Shown here: positions 41,751 through 50,200 of the stretch, in pieces
How the letters are laid out: every line of letters starts with the position of its first letter
How positions within the stretch are numbered: the stretch's first letter is position 1
NCBI GenBank assembly: GCA_964415395.1
Contig: CAYPZU010000005.1
Coordinates: 1-51,021 of the forward strand
Source of the DNA: CAYPZU01 sp964415395
GTDB lineage: Bacteria > Chlamydiota > Chlamydiia > Chlamydiales > SM23-39
DNA: 51,021 nt
Direction of reading: 5' to 3'
The notes under the pieces: generated by a model
Database searches by the model: none
What the model saw: only the letters and a program-made list of their open reading frames with translations
What the model was told of the DNA's origin: nothing
Position numbers and translations under genes: made by a program

Positions 41751-42263
41751 TTATAGCTGAAGCTCGGGAGGGAATTCCAACTCGGGAAGGCGCATGAATG
41801 CCTCGTATTTGCGGTGCAGTTCAAGCAGGTCTTTGGCCGAGGGGTGTTCAGAAGCATGGGCGTCCGCATAGCGATTGAAATAGGAGTCCTCTTCGAAAGC
41901 TTTTCGGCAGGCCTTGAGCTCTTGGAGGGTCGTCCGGTGGCCTGTTTCCTCTTTGACCAGGCGGCGGATCGCCCAGATCGCCTCTTTCACCTTCCGGGCG
42001 GCAGGGAGGACGCAGTAGACCGCGAAGAGAGCTCCCAGCGGAGCCAGGACGATAGCGTATGGGGAAGGGGCGAGCAGCCCCGCTGCAATCCCTGCAAGGA
42101 GAACCAGCCCTGCGCAGTAGGCGACGATTTTGGCGATTTCAAACCACTTCTTCCGCCCAGAGGCAGCGGCCTGAGCTTCTTCGCGCTCCATCGTCTCCTG
42201 GGCGTAGGAGGCCCATACGGAGCGGGGGGAACTTTCTCTCAAATTTGAAAGTTCGGTAGACAT
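41751..42263 (-). CDS. Inc-like protein with bilobed hydrophobic domain
   Basis: 170 residues, no signal peptide. A charged N-terminus (1-43) is followed by two closely spaced hydrophobic helices (IVAYCAGLVLLAGIAAGLL, about 46-64, and YAIVLAPLGALFAVYCVL, about 69-86) separated by a four-residue APSP turn. A hydrophilic helical C-terminus of about 80 residues follows (EETGHRTTLQELKACRKAFEED). The bilobed hydrophobic domain with a short turn is the hallmark used to recognise inclusion-membrane (Inc) proteins that chlamydiae insert into the vacuole membrane by type III secretion. Sequence identity between Incs is very low, so this is a pattern-based call; an ordinary two-helix membrane protein is the alternative. 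Confidence 0.6.
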   Translation of the reverse strand: MSTELSNLRESSPRSVWASYAQETMEREEAQAAASGRKKWFEIAKIVAYCAGLVLLAGIAAGLLAPSPYAIVLAPLGALFAVYCVLPAARKVKEAIWAIRRLVKEETGHRTTLQELKACRKAFEEDSYFNRYADAHASEHPSAKDLLELHRKYEAFMRLPELEFPPELQL

Positions 42264-42350
42264 TATTTCACCTTTTTAATTTGATCTTATTTTATTATTG
42301 GCTTTTATTTATATCAATTATTAATAATTTTTTATTACTAACATTTTCTG

Positions 42351-42379
42351 TTGAGTCCTGGGGGCGGATCGTCTATACT
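42351..42379 (+). promoter_or_regulatory. Promoter of der
   Basis: -35 TTGAGT (42351-42356), 17-base spacer, -10 TATACT (42374-42379), 21 bases before the ATG at 42401. The upstream 60 bases are strongly AT-rich (UP-element-like). Confidence 0.75.
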
Positions 42380-42400
42380 CTTCCGAGAAAAAAGATTTAT

Positions 42401-43741
42401 ATGCTGCCGAAAATCGCTTTAGTGGGCCGCCCGAACGTGGGAAAATCGGCTCTGTTCAACAGGATCTGCCAGAAAAGGATCTCCATCGTCGACGAACAGG
42501 AGGGGATCACCCGCGATCGCCTCTATGCGGAAACCGATCTTTTCGGCCGCCGGTTCACGCTGATCGACACAGGGGGAATCGATTTCTCCGGCACGATTCC
42601 GTTCCATGAAGAAGTCAAGCTCCAGGCTGAGATCGCGATCGCGGAAGCCGATGCGGTGATTCTCGTCGTAGACGGACAGACCGGACCGAATCCGCTCGAC
42701 GAAGAAGTCGCCAAGATGCTTCTCCGTTCGAAGAAGCCGGTGCTTGCCGCCATCAATAAAATCGACCGGATGGGTGACGAGACGAAGATCCACTCGTTCC
42801 ACTCTCTTGCGATCCGCGATTTGATCGCCGTCTCCGCGCTGCAGGGATTCCAGATCGCCGAACTGTTGGAAAAAGCGCTCTCTTTCATCCCTGTCAAAGA
42901 AGAGGAAGATCCTTCTCCGAACCCGAACGCGATCCGCGTTGCGATCGTCGGACGCCCGAACGTCGGCAAATCGACGCTCCTCAACCAGATTTTGCATGAA
43001 GAGCGCTCCATCGTCAGCCCCATCGCAGGGACTACCCGCGATTCGATCGACGTAGAGTTCACCGCCGACGGCCAGGATTACGTCCTCATCGACACCGCAG
43101 GAATCCGCCGGAAAAAAGCCGAGAAGGAAGTCGTCGATAAATTCGCCGCCATCCGCACCGACGAGGCGATCGAGCGCGCCGACGTCTGCCTCCTCATCCT
43201 CGACTCGTTCGAAGGGTTCACTACGCAGGAAAAACGGATCGCCGCCGAAATCGAAGAAAAGGGAAAAAGCTGCGTCCTCGTCTTCAACAAGTGGGACCTG
43301 ATGAAGAATTTCCGGATGGAGCATGCGCTCCGCGGCGTCCGCGAAGAGATCCCGTTCCTCAATCACTGCCCGACCCTGTTCATCTGCGCGACCGAAGGGC
43401 GCAATCTCGGGAAAATCTTCCCCGAGGTGAAAAAAGTCTACGAAGAGAGGAAGAAGAGGATCACCACCGGCATGCTCAACAAGTTCATCGAAGGATGCCT
43501 GCAGAAATACCATCCTCCGCTCATCATCGGCAAACGGCTCCGGATCTACTACATGACCCAGGTAGAGACCAATCCGCCCAAGTTCGTCCTTTTCGTCAAT
43601 AATCCAACGCTGATGACCGAATCGTACAAAAAGTACCTCATCAATCAATTCCGCGAGATGCACGGGTTTACCGGCTGTCCGCTCATCCTTGAGCTCAGAG
43701 GAAAAGCCCCTCCGGCCCCCTCCGAACCCCGGTTGCTCTAG
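42401..43741 (+). CDS. der: Ribosome-biogenesis GTPase Der (EngA)
   Basis: 446 residues from the ATG at 42401; the longer in-frame start at 42281 is rejected because the promoter lies between. Two GTPase domains: GRPNVGKSALF with DTGGID and NKIDRMG, then GRPNVGKSTLL with DTAGIRRK and NKWDLMK. A KH-like C-terminal domain follows (LRIYYMTQVETNPPKFVLFVNNP, HGFTGCPLILELRGK). It acts in 50S subunit assembly and is essential in many bacteria. 44 bases separate it from the SulP gene, which has its own CAGGAGAAAG ribosome site. Confidence 0.98.
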   Translation: MLPKIALVGRPNVGKSALFNRICQKRISIVDEQEGITRDRLYAETDLFGRRFTLIDTGGIDFSGTIPFHEEVKLQAEIAIAEADAVILVVDGQTGPNPLDEEVAKMLLRSKKPVLAAINKIDRMGDETKIHSFHSLAIRDLIAVSALQGFQIAELLEKALSFIPVKEEEDPSPNPNAIRVAIVGRPNVGKSTLLNQILHEERSIVSPIAGTTRDSIDVEFTADGQDYVLIDTAGIRRKKAEKEVVDKFAAIRTDEAIERADVCLLILDSFEGFTTQEKRIAAEIEEKGKSCVLVFNKWDLMKNFRMEHALRGVREEIPFLNHCPTLFICATEGRNLGKIFPEVKKVYEERKKRITTGMLNKFIEGCLQKYHPPLIIGKRLRIYYMTQVETNPPKFVLFVNNPTLMTESYKKYLINQFREMHGFTGCPLILELRGKAPPAPSEPRLL

Positions 43742-43785
43742 TTTTTTTTCAGTTCTCCCTCTATGCTCAGGAGAAAGAGCGTTTC

Positions 43786-45552
43786 ATGAAGCTGCCCCCT
43801 CCCCAGGCGATCACCCTCACCCCGTTCCTCGAAGAGTGGAAGGAATACCGCTTCTCCTTCCTCCGTTATGATTGCATGGCCGCGCTTGCGGTCGCCCTCA
43901 TGACGATCCCCCAGTCGATCGCCTACTCCCTGTTGGCCGGCCTCCCTCCCACTGCAGGGCTTTTTTCGGCCATCTTTGGAGCGATCTTCGTCGCGGCGTT
44001 CGGTTCATCGCGCCAGCTCATTTCAGGCCCCAGCACAGGAACCGCGATCCTGATCCAGACCGCGATCGCCGACACCCTCGTGAATTCCTTCGATTCAATC
44101 CATCCGTATCAAAAAGAGGCGATGGCTCTCCACATCCTCACCCAAATCGTCCTCATCATGGGCCTTGTCCAGATCGGCGCCGCCTTTTTCAACGTCAGCA
44201 AGCTGCTCCAATTCGTCAGCCGCCCCGTCATCCTCGGGTATTTTGCGGGGATCCTCGTCGCCATCGTCGTGACCCAGATCTTCCATTTCACCGGCGTCCC
44301 TTCCGGTTCGGGGGCCGATTCAATCCTCATCCAGGGGTGGAAATTCCTTTCCCACGCCCTCAAAATCAATCCCTTCACCGTCCTCGTCGGAGCTGTGAGC
44401 CTCGGCTCGCTCCTCCTTCTCCGGAGGATCGCAAAGAATATCCCCGACGCCCTGATCATGCTGATTGTGGCGGCTCTTTTGGCCGATGGGTTGAATTACT
44501 GGATGCAGGAGCCGGTCGTCGCCCGCCTCGGCGATATCGAAATGATCGAAACGCCGATCCCGGCTCTCAAGCTGCCCTTTCTAGACCTCGGTCTGATCAG
44601 TAAAATCTTCCCCGAGGCGCTCGCGATCTCCCTTTTGGCCATCCTCGAAGTCTTCTCGATTTCGCGCAATTTCGCCGCCCGCACAGGCCAGCAGGTGCAG
44701 GTGAACCAGGACGTTTTCAGCCTCGGACTTGGGAACATCATCGTCTCGTTCGTCTCCGGCTCTCTCCCCGGATCCGGCAGCGTAACCCGCACCTCCCTCA
44801 ATTTCCGGATGGGAGCCAGGACCCGCCTCGCCGCGATCTTAAGCGGGATTTTCACTGCGATCATCATTTTCCTCGGTTGGTCTCTGGTCAAACACATTCC
44901 TCTGGCCGCACTGGCTGCGCTTCTGATGGCCACCGTTCCCGCCCTCATGAACTGGAACGAGATCAAACTCTGCTTCAAAGCGACCCGCGAAGACGCCTGG
45001 GTCTTCCTTATGACCTTCCTCTCCTGCCTGATCTTCACCCTCGACGTCGCGTTCTTCATCGGCATTCTCCTTTCGATAGGAACCTATCTCAAACGCTCCG
45101 CGACGCCGACGCTTGTCGAATACGCCTTCAACTCCAAAGGGCGCCTCATGATCGTCACGCCCCGCGACGACGTCCATAGGAAAGTGCGCATCATCGGCAT
45201 CGGGGGAGAGCTCTATTTCGCTTCCGCCGACGTATTCCAGTCGGCCCTCCAGGCGATCGCAGAAGACCGGAACGTGCAGGCGATCGTTCTGCGCCTCAAC
45301 AACGTTTACCACATGGACGCCTCGATGTGCCTGGCGGTCCTCCGCCTCTATGACACGCTCAAAGCCTCGAACCGCTTTCTCGTGATCAGCGGACTTACGG
45401 AAGAAGTGTGGCACGTGTTCCACCGCGCCGGCCTCGTCAAGCAGATCGGCCTCGACAATCTCTATTTCACAGATGAAAGCAATCCCCAGTTCTCTACCTG
45501 GAAAGCCTGCCTCCGCGCGCAGGAGCTCATCCACAAAAAAGAAATCCCCTAA
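43786..45552 (+). CDS. SulP/SLC26-family anion transporter with STAS domain
   Basis: 588 residues. The membrane part has 12-14 helices with the SulP signature near the first helices (YDCMAALAVALMTIPQSIAYSLLAGLPPTAGLFSAIFGA), the GSSRQLISGPSTGTAIL turn that resembles the anion-binding site, and SGSLPGSGSVTRTSLNF. The C-terminal 130 residues form a STAS domain (VHRKVRIIGIGGELYFASADVF, LNNVYHMDASMCLAVLRLYDTL). Members move sulfate, bicarbonate, dicarboxylates or other anions; the STAS domain modulates transport. The substrate cannot be told. It follows der and is probably read with it. Confidence 0.92.
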   Translation: MKLPPPQAITLTPFLEEWKEYRFSFLRYDCMAALAVALMTIPQSIAYSLLAGLPPTAGLFSAIFGAIFVAAFGSSRQLISGPSTGTAILIQTAIADTLVNSFDSIHPYQKEAMALHILTQIVLIMGLVQIGAAFFNVSKLLQFVSRPVILGYFAGILVAIVVTQIFHFTGVPSGSGADSILIQGWKFLSHALKINPFTVLVGAVSLGSLLLLRRIAKNIPDALIMLIVAALLADGLNYWMQEPVVARLGDIEMIETPIPALKLPFLDLGLISKIFPEALAISLLAILEVFSISRNFAARTGQQVQVNQDVFSLGLGNIIVSFVSGSLPGSGSVTRTSLNFRMGARTRLAAILSGIFTAIIIFLGWSLVKHIPLAALAALLMATVPALMNWNEIKLCFKATREDAWVFLMTFLSCLIFTLDVAFFIGILLSIGTYLKRSATPTLVEYAFNSKGRLMIVTPRDDVHRKVRIIGIGGELYFASADVFQSALQAIAEDRNVQAIVLRLNNVYHMDASMCLAVLRLYDTLKASNRFLVISGLTEEVWHVFHRAGLVKQIGLDNLYFTDESNPQFSTWKACLRAQELIHKKEIP

Positions 45553-45850
45553 CAGACTATTTCTGAGAGTTTGACGGCCAAAAAATAACCGCCGAGCTCA
45601 CCGAGAACACCGAGAAGAGAAAAAAATCAGAAATCGATTATGCCCGTCTGACTTAGGATTAAAAGAAAACAGGATAGGCAAGATCCCAAGCGTCATGATA
45701 AGCAATATAAAAAATTCTAGCATCATGCAAATCCTGCCGCAAAGCGATCATGCAAATCCTGTTCTGTCTATCCGGCCAAACCGGTGGGAGCCAAAAATTG
45801 GCTGCGGAGGGGCTTAGGGTGATGTTTGAAGGTTATGGAATCGTCTCATC
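45553..45850. other. Intergenic stretch with short direct repeats
   Basis: 298 bases between SulP and the YidD-like gene (convergent). A 15-base direct repeat ATCATGCAAATCCTG occurs at 45722-45736 and 45747-45761 (period 25). AACAGGATAGG (near 45670) and its near-complement TCTGTCTATCC (near 45763) also occur. No gene or clear terminator was seen. This looks like decayed repeat sequence. Confidence 0.6.
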
Positions 45851-46234
45851 TTAGTAATACTTATCTAATTTGGCGGGGTCGAATTTGAAACGGCGGCCGT
45901 CGATCTCAATCGTGCGGTAGACCCACTCCTCGTCGTTTTCGCGGAGAAGCCGGTCGCAACCCATAATGAAGCCCTTGAGAAAGCCGTAGCGCTGCATCGC
46001 GAGCTGCATGTAGCGTGAAGAGGAGGGACGGAAATGGCTCCGCGGCCCGTCGACGGGTGAAATCACTTCCTGGTGGAATTTGATGATCGCATCGGCCACT
46101 TTGATCGCAATTGAGCTTTTTGCAGGCTCTTCCTGGACCGCCTTATGGGAAAGCTCGCTGTCTTTACCCCAAGGCTCATAGAATCCCGCGTAGGAAAAGA
46201 GGGAAGAGGAGAGAAGGACAAAGACCCATTTCAT
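45851..46234 (-). CDS. YidD-like protein with signal peptide and missing cysteines
   Basis: 127 residues. MKWVFVLLSSSLFSYAGF is a signal peptide or anchor. Residues 45-97 align with YidD (DUF37), the membrane-protein insertion efficiency factor: AIIKFHQEVISPVDGPRSHFRPSSSRYMQ ... MQRYGFLKGFIMGCDRLLR. In canonical YidD the two cysteines in GPRCRFxPTCSxYA are invariant; here both are serine (S66, S72). Canonical YidD sits at the cytosolic face beside YidC, while this one appears to be exported, so it is a diverged paralogue with a new role. It overlaps the TPR-lipoprotein gene at one base. Confidence 0.8.
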   Translation of the reverse strand: MKWVFVLLSSSLFSYAGFYEPWGKDSELSHKAVQEEPAKSSIAIKVADAIIKFHQEVISPVDGPRSHFRPSSSRYMQLAMQRYGFLKGFIMGCDRLLRENDEEWVYRTIEIDGRRFKFDPAKLDKYY

Positions 46235-47187
46235 TAAAAACTATGCTCCAGCATCAGAACGGGGAAGAGTTTATGTTCATTGAGGACGCAGGAAGCGTTT
46301 CTCTCGAACACCCGCTCGTTGAAATATTTCGCCTCCTCGCCTGCCCCGTAGATACCCCCGAAATACCAGCCCGCTTCGAAACCGGTCGTGATGATGCCGG
46401 CGGCGATGTGGCCGTGGTGGAAGAACTGGTAGGCGGCCGCGATGAAGAGTCCGTTGAGGAGAAAGGCCGTAAGAGCCGATTTTTTTTGGCCGATATAGAG
46501 ATAGCCCGCGCCCGGGATCAGCGCATTGAGCAGCTGCGCCGCGGCGACCGATTTTTTCTGCCCATAGTAGCAGCAGAGTAGGTTGTCGAGATAGGCAGGG
46601 TGGTTGAATTCTTCCGCCAGACACTGGATCTGGGGAAGATCCCCCTCGCGGATCGAGCGGGATAGCTGGAGCTTTTCTCCTGTGACGGGAAAGGTTCTCT
46701 CGATCATTTCGAGAATCCGCGCCTGTTTGTCGGAGTCGTCCATCTCGCGGTAGCATTCATAGAGAATCAGGAGCAGATCGTGATAGGCCGGGAAGCTTTT
46801 ATCGACGCGGGAGAGGCTGCTCCGGTCGAACGCTTCGATCGCCTCGTCGTATTTTTTCCCAAGATAGTAGCAAAGGAAGATGTCGTAATCGATCTCCAGC
46901 TTCCGCTGCTCCTCTTCCGCAGGAAGGAGGATTTGGGCCCGTTTGTAGGTGGAGATGGCGCGGTAGAGGTCGAGCTGGTCTGCGAATGCCTGCGCAATCA
47001 CCATCTCTTTGCCCCAGTCGGATCTCCGCTCTTCTGAAGAAAGGGGAGGGAAGGCTCCCTTTAAATTCTGGAAGTGCTGATCCTGCAGTTGATAGGAAAC
47101 CCGGGGGTCGATCCGGTCGGGAACCCGGTAGCAGGAGGCGATGAGGAGGACGGTTATGAGGGCGCAGAGAGTGCGTTGCATCAGCAT
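46234..47187 (-). CDS. TPR-containing lipoprotein with C-terminal membrane hairpin
   Basis: 317 residues. The N-terminus MLMQRTLCALITVLLIASCYR has a lipobox (LIASC) with the lipid-acceptor Cys at residue 19. Residues about 60-200 form several TPR-like helical pairs (AFADQLDLYRAISTYKRAQIL, YYLGKKYDEAIEAFDRSSL, ECYREMDDSDKQARILEMIE). Then comes a hydrophobic unit of two or three helices (ALIPGAGYLYIGQKKSALTAFLLNGLFIAAAYQFF), the GxGYxYxGQ pattern of DUF5683/TM2-like domains, and a polar end. The layout suits a scaffolding protein of a secretion or assembly apparatus. It lies between the secretin and the YidD-like gene on the same strand, a possible accessory of either. Confidence 0.75.
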   Translation of the reverse strand: MLMQRTLCALITVLLIASCYRVPDRIDPRVSYQLQDQHFQNLKGAFPPLSSEERRSDWGKEMVIAQAFADQLDLYRAISTYKRAQILLPAEEEQRKLEIDYDIFLCYYLGKKYDEAIEAFDRSSLSRVDKSFPAYHDLLLILYECYREMDDSDKQARILEMIERTFPVTGEKLQLSRSIREGDLPQIQCLAEEFNHPAYLDNLLCCYYGQKKSVAAAQLLNALIPGAGYLYIGQKKSALTAFLLNGLFIAAAYQFFHHGHIAAGIITTGFEAGWYFGGIYGAGEEAKYFNERVFERNASCVLNEHKLFPVLMLEHSF

Positions 47188-47242
47188 CTATCCAATCGTT
47201 GCTGTGCTGTATTGTAAACAAAGCCGGCGCGATTCCGCCAGA

Positions 47243-50200
47243 TTAATCATCATCGACGGTTTTGATCAGCTCCATCGACTCATCGTAATTGTGCTCAAGA
47301 TAGGGGGAGCCAGCCTGGTCGCGGAAGAAATCTTCCTCGTGGGCGGTGATCCGCTTCATGTCGTCGAGCGAATTGATGATATGGGGCCGGATGAAGATCA
47401 CGATATTCGAATTGGAGTTGGTGTCTCCCGCGGTCGAGAAAGCGGCGCCGATGATAGGAAGCCCGCCCAGGCAGGGGATGCCTGTTTTAACTTTCGCGCT
47501 TGAATTGTTCACCATCCCGCTTAAGATCAGGTAATGGTTATCGGGGACGTGGACGGTCGTCTGCATCGTCGTCTTGCTTGTGATAATGCCGTTGGCCGTC
47601 TGGGCGCTCGGGTTCAGGCTCGCCTGCGTTATATCGGTCGTCGTCTGCGAGCGGTCGAGGTTGATATCGAGCGTCACGATATCGGAGTTGCCGAGGACGG
47701 GAGTGACAGTCAGGTTCAGGCCGATGTCGCGGTATTCGATGTTCGACGTATTGATTGTATTCTGACTTGAGTTCGAGACAAAGGAGCCGACAAACGGGAT
47801 GTTCTCTCCCACGAAGATGGAAGAGGTTTTTCCGTCCTGGGTGATGATTTTCGGCGTCATGATCACCGTCGTTTCCGAATCCTGCTGCAGGGCGGTTAAC
47901 AGGGAGCCGAGCGTCAGGAAGGTGTCTCCTTTGTGGCGGATCACTTCGCCGACTACGCCCAAATCGAATCCGCATCCAGGAGGAATATTCTGCGGGATCG
48001 GCGTGATCGATCCGATGCCGGGGCTTCCCGTCGGTCCCAGGTTTGCCAGTTTATTGACAAAGGTATCAGGCGTGCAGTTGCCGCCGCTTGCGGAAGGCGT
48101 CGTGTTGAAGGTGTTGCCGGAGAATTTGTCGCGGTATTTATAGTTCGCGCCCCATTCCAGACCAAAGGTGAGGGCGTTCGTCAGGTTCGTCTGGATCACC
48201 AGCATCTCGATGAACACTTGCTTGAGCGGAATATCGAGGTTCTTGATTAGCTCTTTCAAACGGGTCAGGGTCTCCTGGTCGCCAGAACAGAGGAGCGAGT
48301 TGGTCACTTCCAGCCACTGGATCGAGTTGATCGAATTGAGAAGGTTCTGATTGACCGGCGCATTCGAAAGAATCAAATCTTTCGCGATCTGGCGGAGGGC
48401 TCCCTGGATTTCGTCCCCTTTGTGGAACTGCAGCTTATAGACCAGGAAGCTCGTATTGTCGATGGCTTGGATCGTAGGTTCCATCGATCCGGGAATAGGT
48501 CCTTCCGGAAGATTCGACGGAATATCGAACGATTTGAGCAGCTCCTTCACTTGGTCGAGCGCTTTCGGAGTTCCGGTAAAGACCAGCGATTGGGTCTTGT
48601 CGATCCAGCGCATCGAAGTGATCGAGTTGAAAAGATCGGGGTCGTTCAACCCGCTGCTCTTCAGGTTCTCAGCAAAATCGGCGATGATTTTTTCCAGGTC
48701 TCGTCCGTTGAGAGACTGCGGTTTATAGACGAAGAAGTTCGAAGGGCCTGACGCAACGGGCGCTTCCGGCTTAGGGGGAGGAGCGAGTCCGGTCACATCG
48801 AATTGTTCGACAAGGGTTTGGACTCTGGCGAGCGCTTCTTCGTTCCCCGTAAAGAGGAGCGAATTCGTTTCTTTTACATACTTGACGCTATTGAGAGCCG
48901 CGATCAGATCTTTTTCGGTGGCGCCCGATTTTTTCAGATTCGCCGTCATCGCCTTGAGCGAAGTGACGATCTGCGGTCCGCTGGCGTTTTTCAGTTTATA
49001 GAGCAGGAAGGTCGACTTGCCCACTTTCTGGATTGGGGAGTGTTTGTCGGGAGCGATGTCGATGTCTTTGATCATTCCCTGGATTTTCTGCAGCGATTCG
49101 GGAGTGCCGGTGAAGACGAGCGAATTGGTCGTTTCCACATATTTCGCGGAAGCGATCGCCTGGAGGAGCGCTGGATCGGCCAGATTCGATTTTTTCAGGC
49201 TGTTCCCCAGATCCTGGAGCGATTTTTCGATTTGAGCCGCTTTCACATGGAGCGGCTTGTACATATAGAAGCTGCTGTTCACGGGACCGGCCGGTCTCGC
49301 GTAGTCGGAGTCGGCGATCATCTTCTTCACTTCTTCGATCGCCGTTGGATCGCCGGTCAAGAGAATGGAGTTGGTCTCCTTGACGTAGCGCATCTTGTCG
49401 ATCACATCGAGGATGTTCGTGTCTTTCATCCCTGACGATTTAAAGTTCTTAGCCAGAGAATCGAGATCTTCTTCGATGACGTCGCCCGACGTATTTTGGA
49501 GTTTATAGATATAGTAGCCTGGCTTCGGAGCTTTCCGCTGCTGCACATCGGTCGTGTCGAATGATTTCATCAGCTCTTTTACCTGGGCGATCGCCGGTTC
49601 CGTCCCGCTGAACATGAAAGAGTGGGATTCGGGGATCCATTTGGCGGAGCGGAGCGAAGCGACCAGTTCTTCGCTTCCTCCTTTTTTCGCCAGGTTATCG
49701 GCGACTTGAGAAATATATTGTTCCGCCCTCTCCTGGGTTGCGTATTGCAGCTGGATCAGAGCGAACCCTTTCTGGGGAGCGGCAGGCTCGGCTTTATCGG
49801 CCGTGTCGAACGATTTCATCAGCTCTTTGACTTGGGCGATCGCAGGGTCTGTGCCGTGGAACATGTAAGAGCGGGATTCAGGGATCCATTTCGCCGATTT
49901 CAGGGCTGCCGCAAGATCCTGGCTGCCTCCCTTTTTCCCGAGGTTATCCGCGATCTGGCTGATGTATTGCTCCGCTTTTTCCTGTGTGGCGTACTGGAGC
50001 GGGATGATGGCGAATCCTTTGGGGACTTCGGGCTGGTGTTTGTCCGGTGTATCGAAGTTCTTCAGAAGTTCCTGCAGCCGGGCGATCGAATCGTGGGTTC
50101 CGCTGAACATGAACGATTGCGAAGGTTCGATCCACTTCATTGAGCGGATCGTGTCGACCAGTTCCTCTTCGTTTTTCTTTCCTAAATGGTCGGACACCTG

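Noticed and set aside
42281..42400. 40-residue hydrophobic N-terminal extension of Der
   Set aside because: A good promoter lies inside it and Der proteins start at the GRPNVGKS domain, so the ATG at 42401 is the start.
42419..43663. 414-codon minus-strand frame opposite der
   Set aside because: Antisense shadow of a well-conserved GTPase gene with a good promoter.
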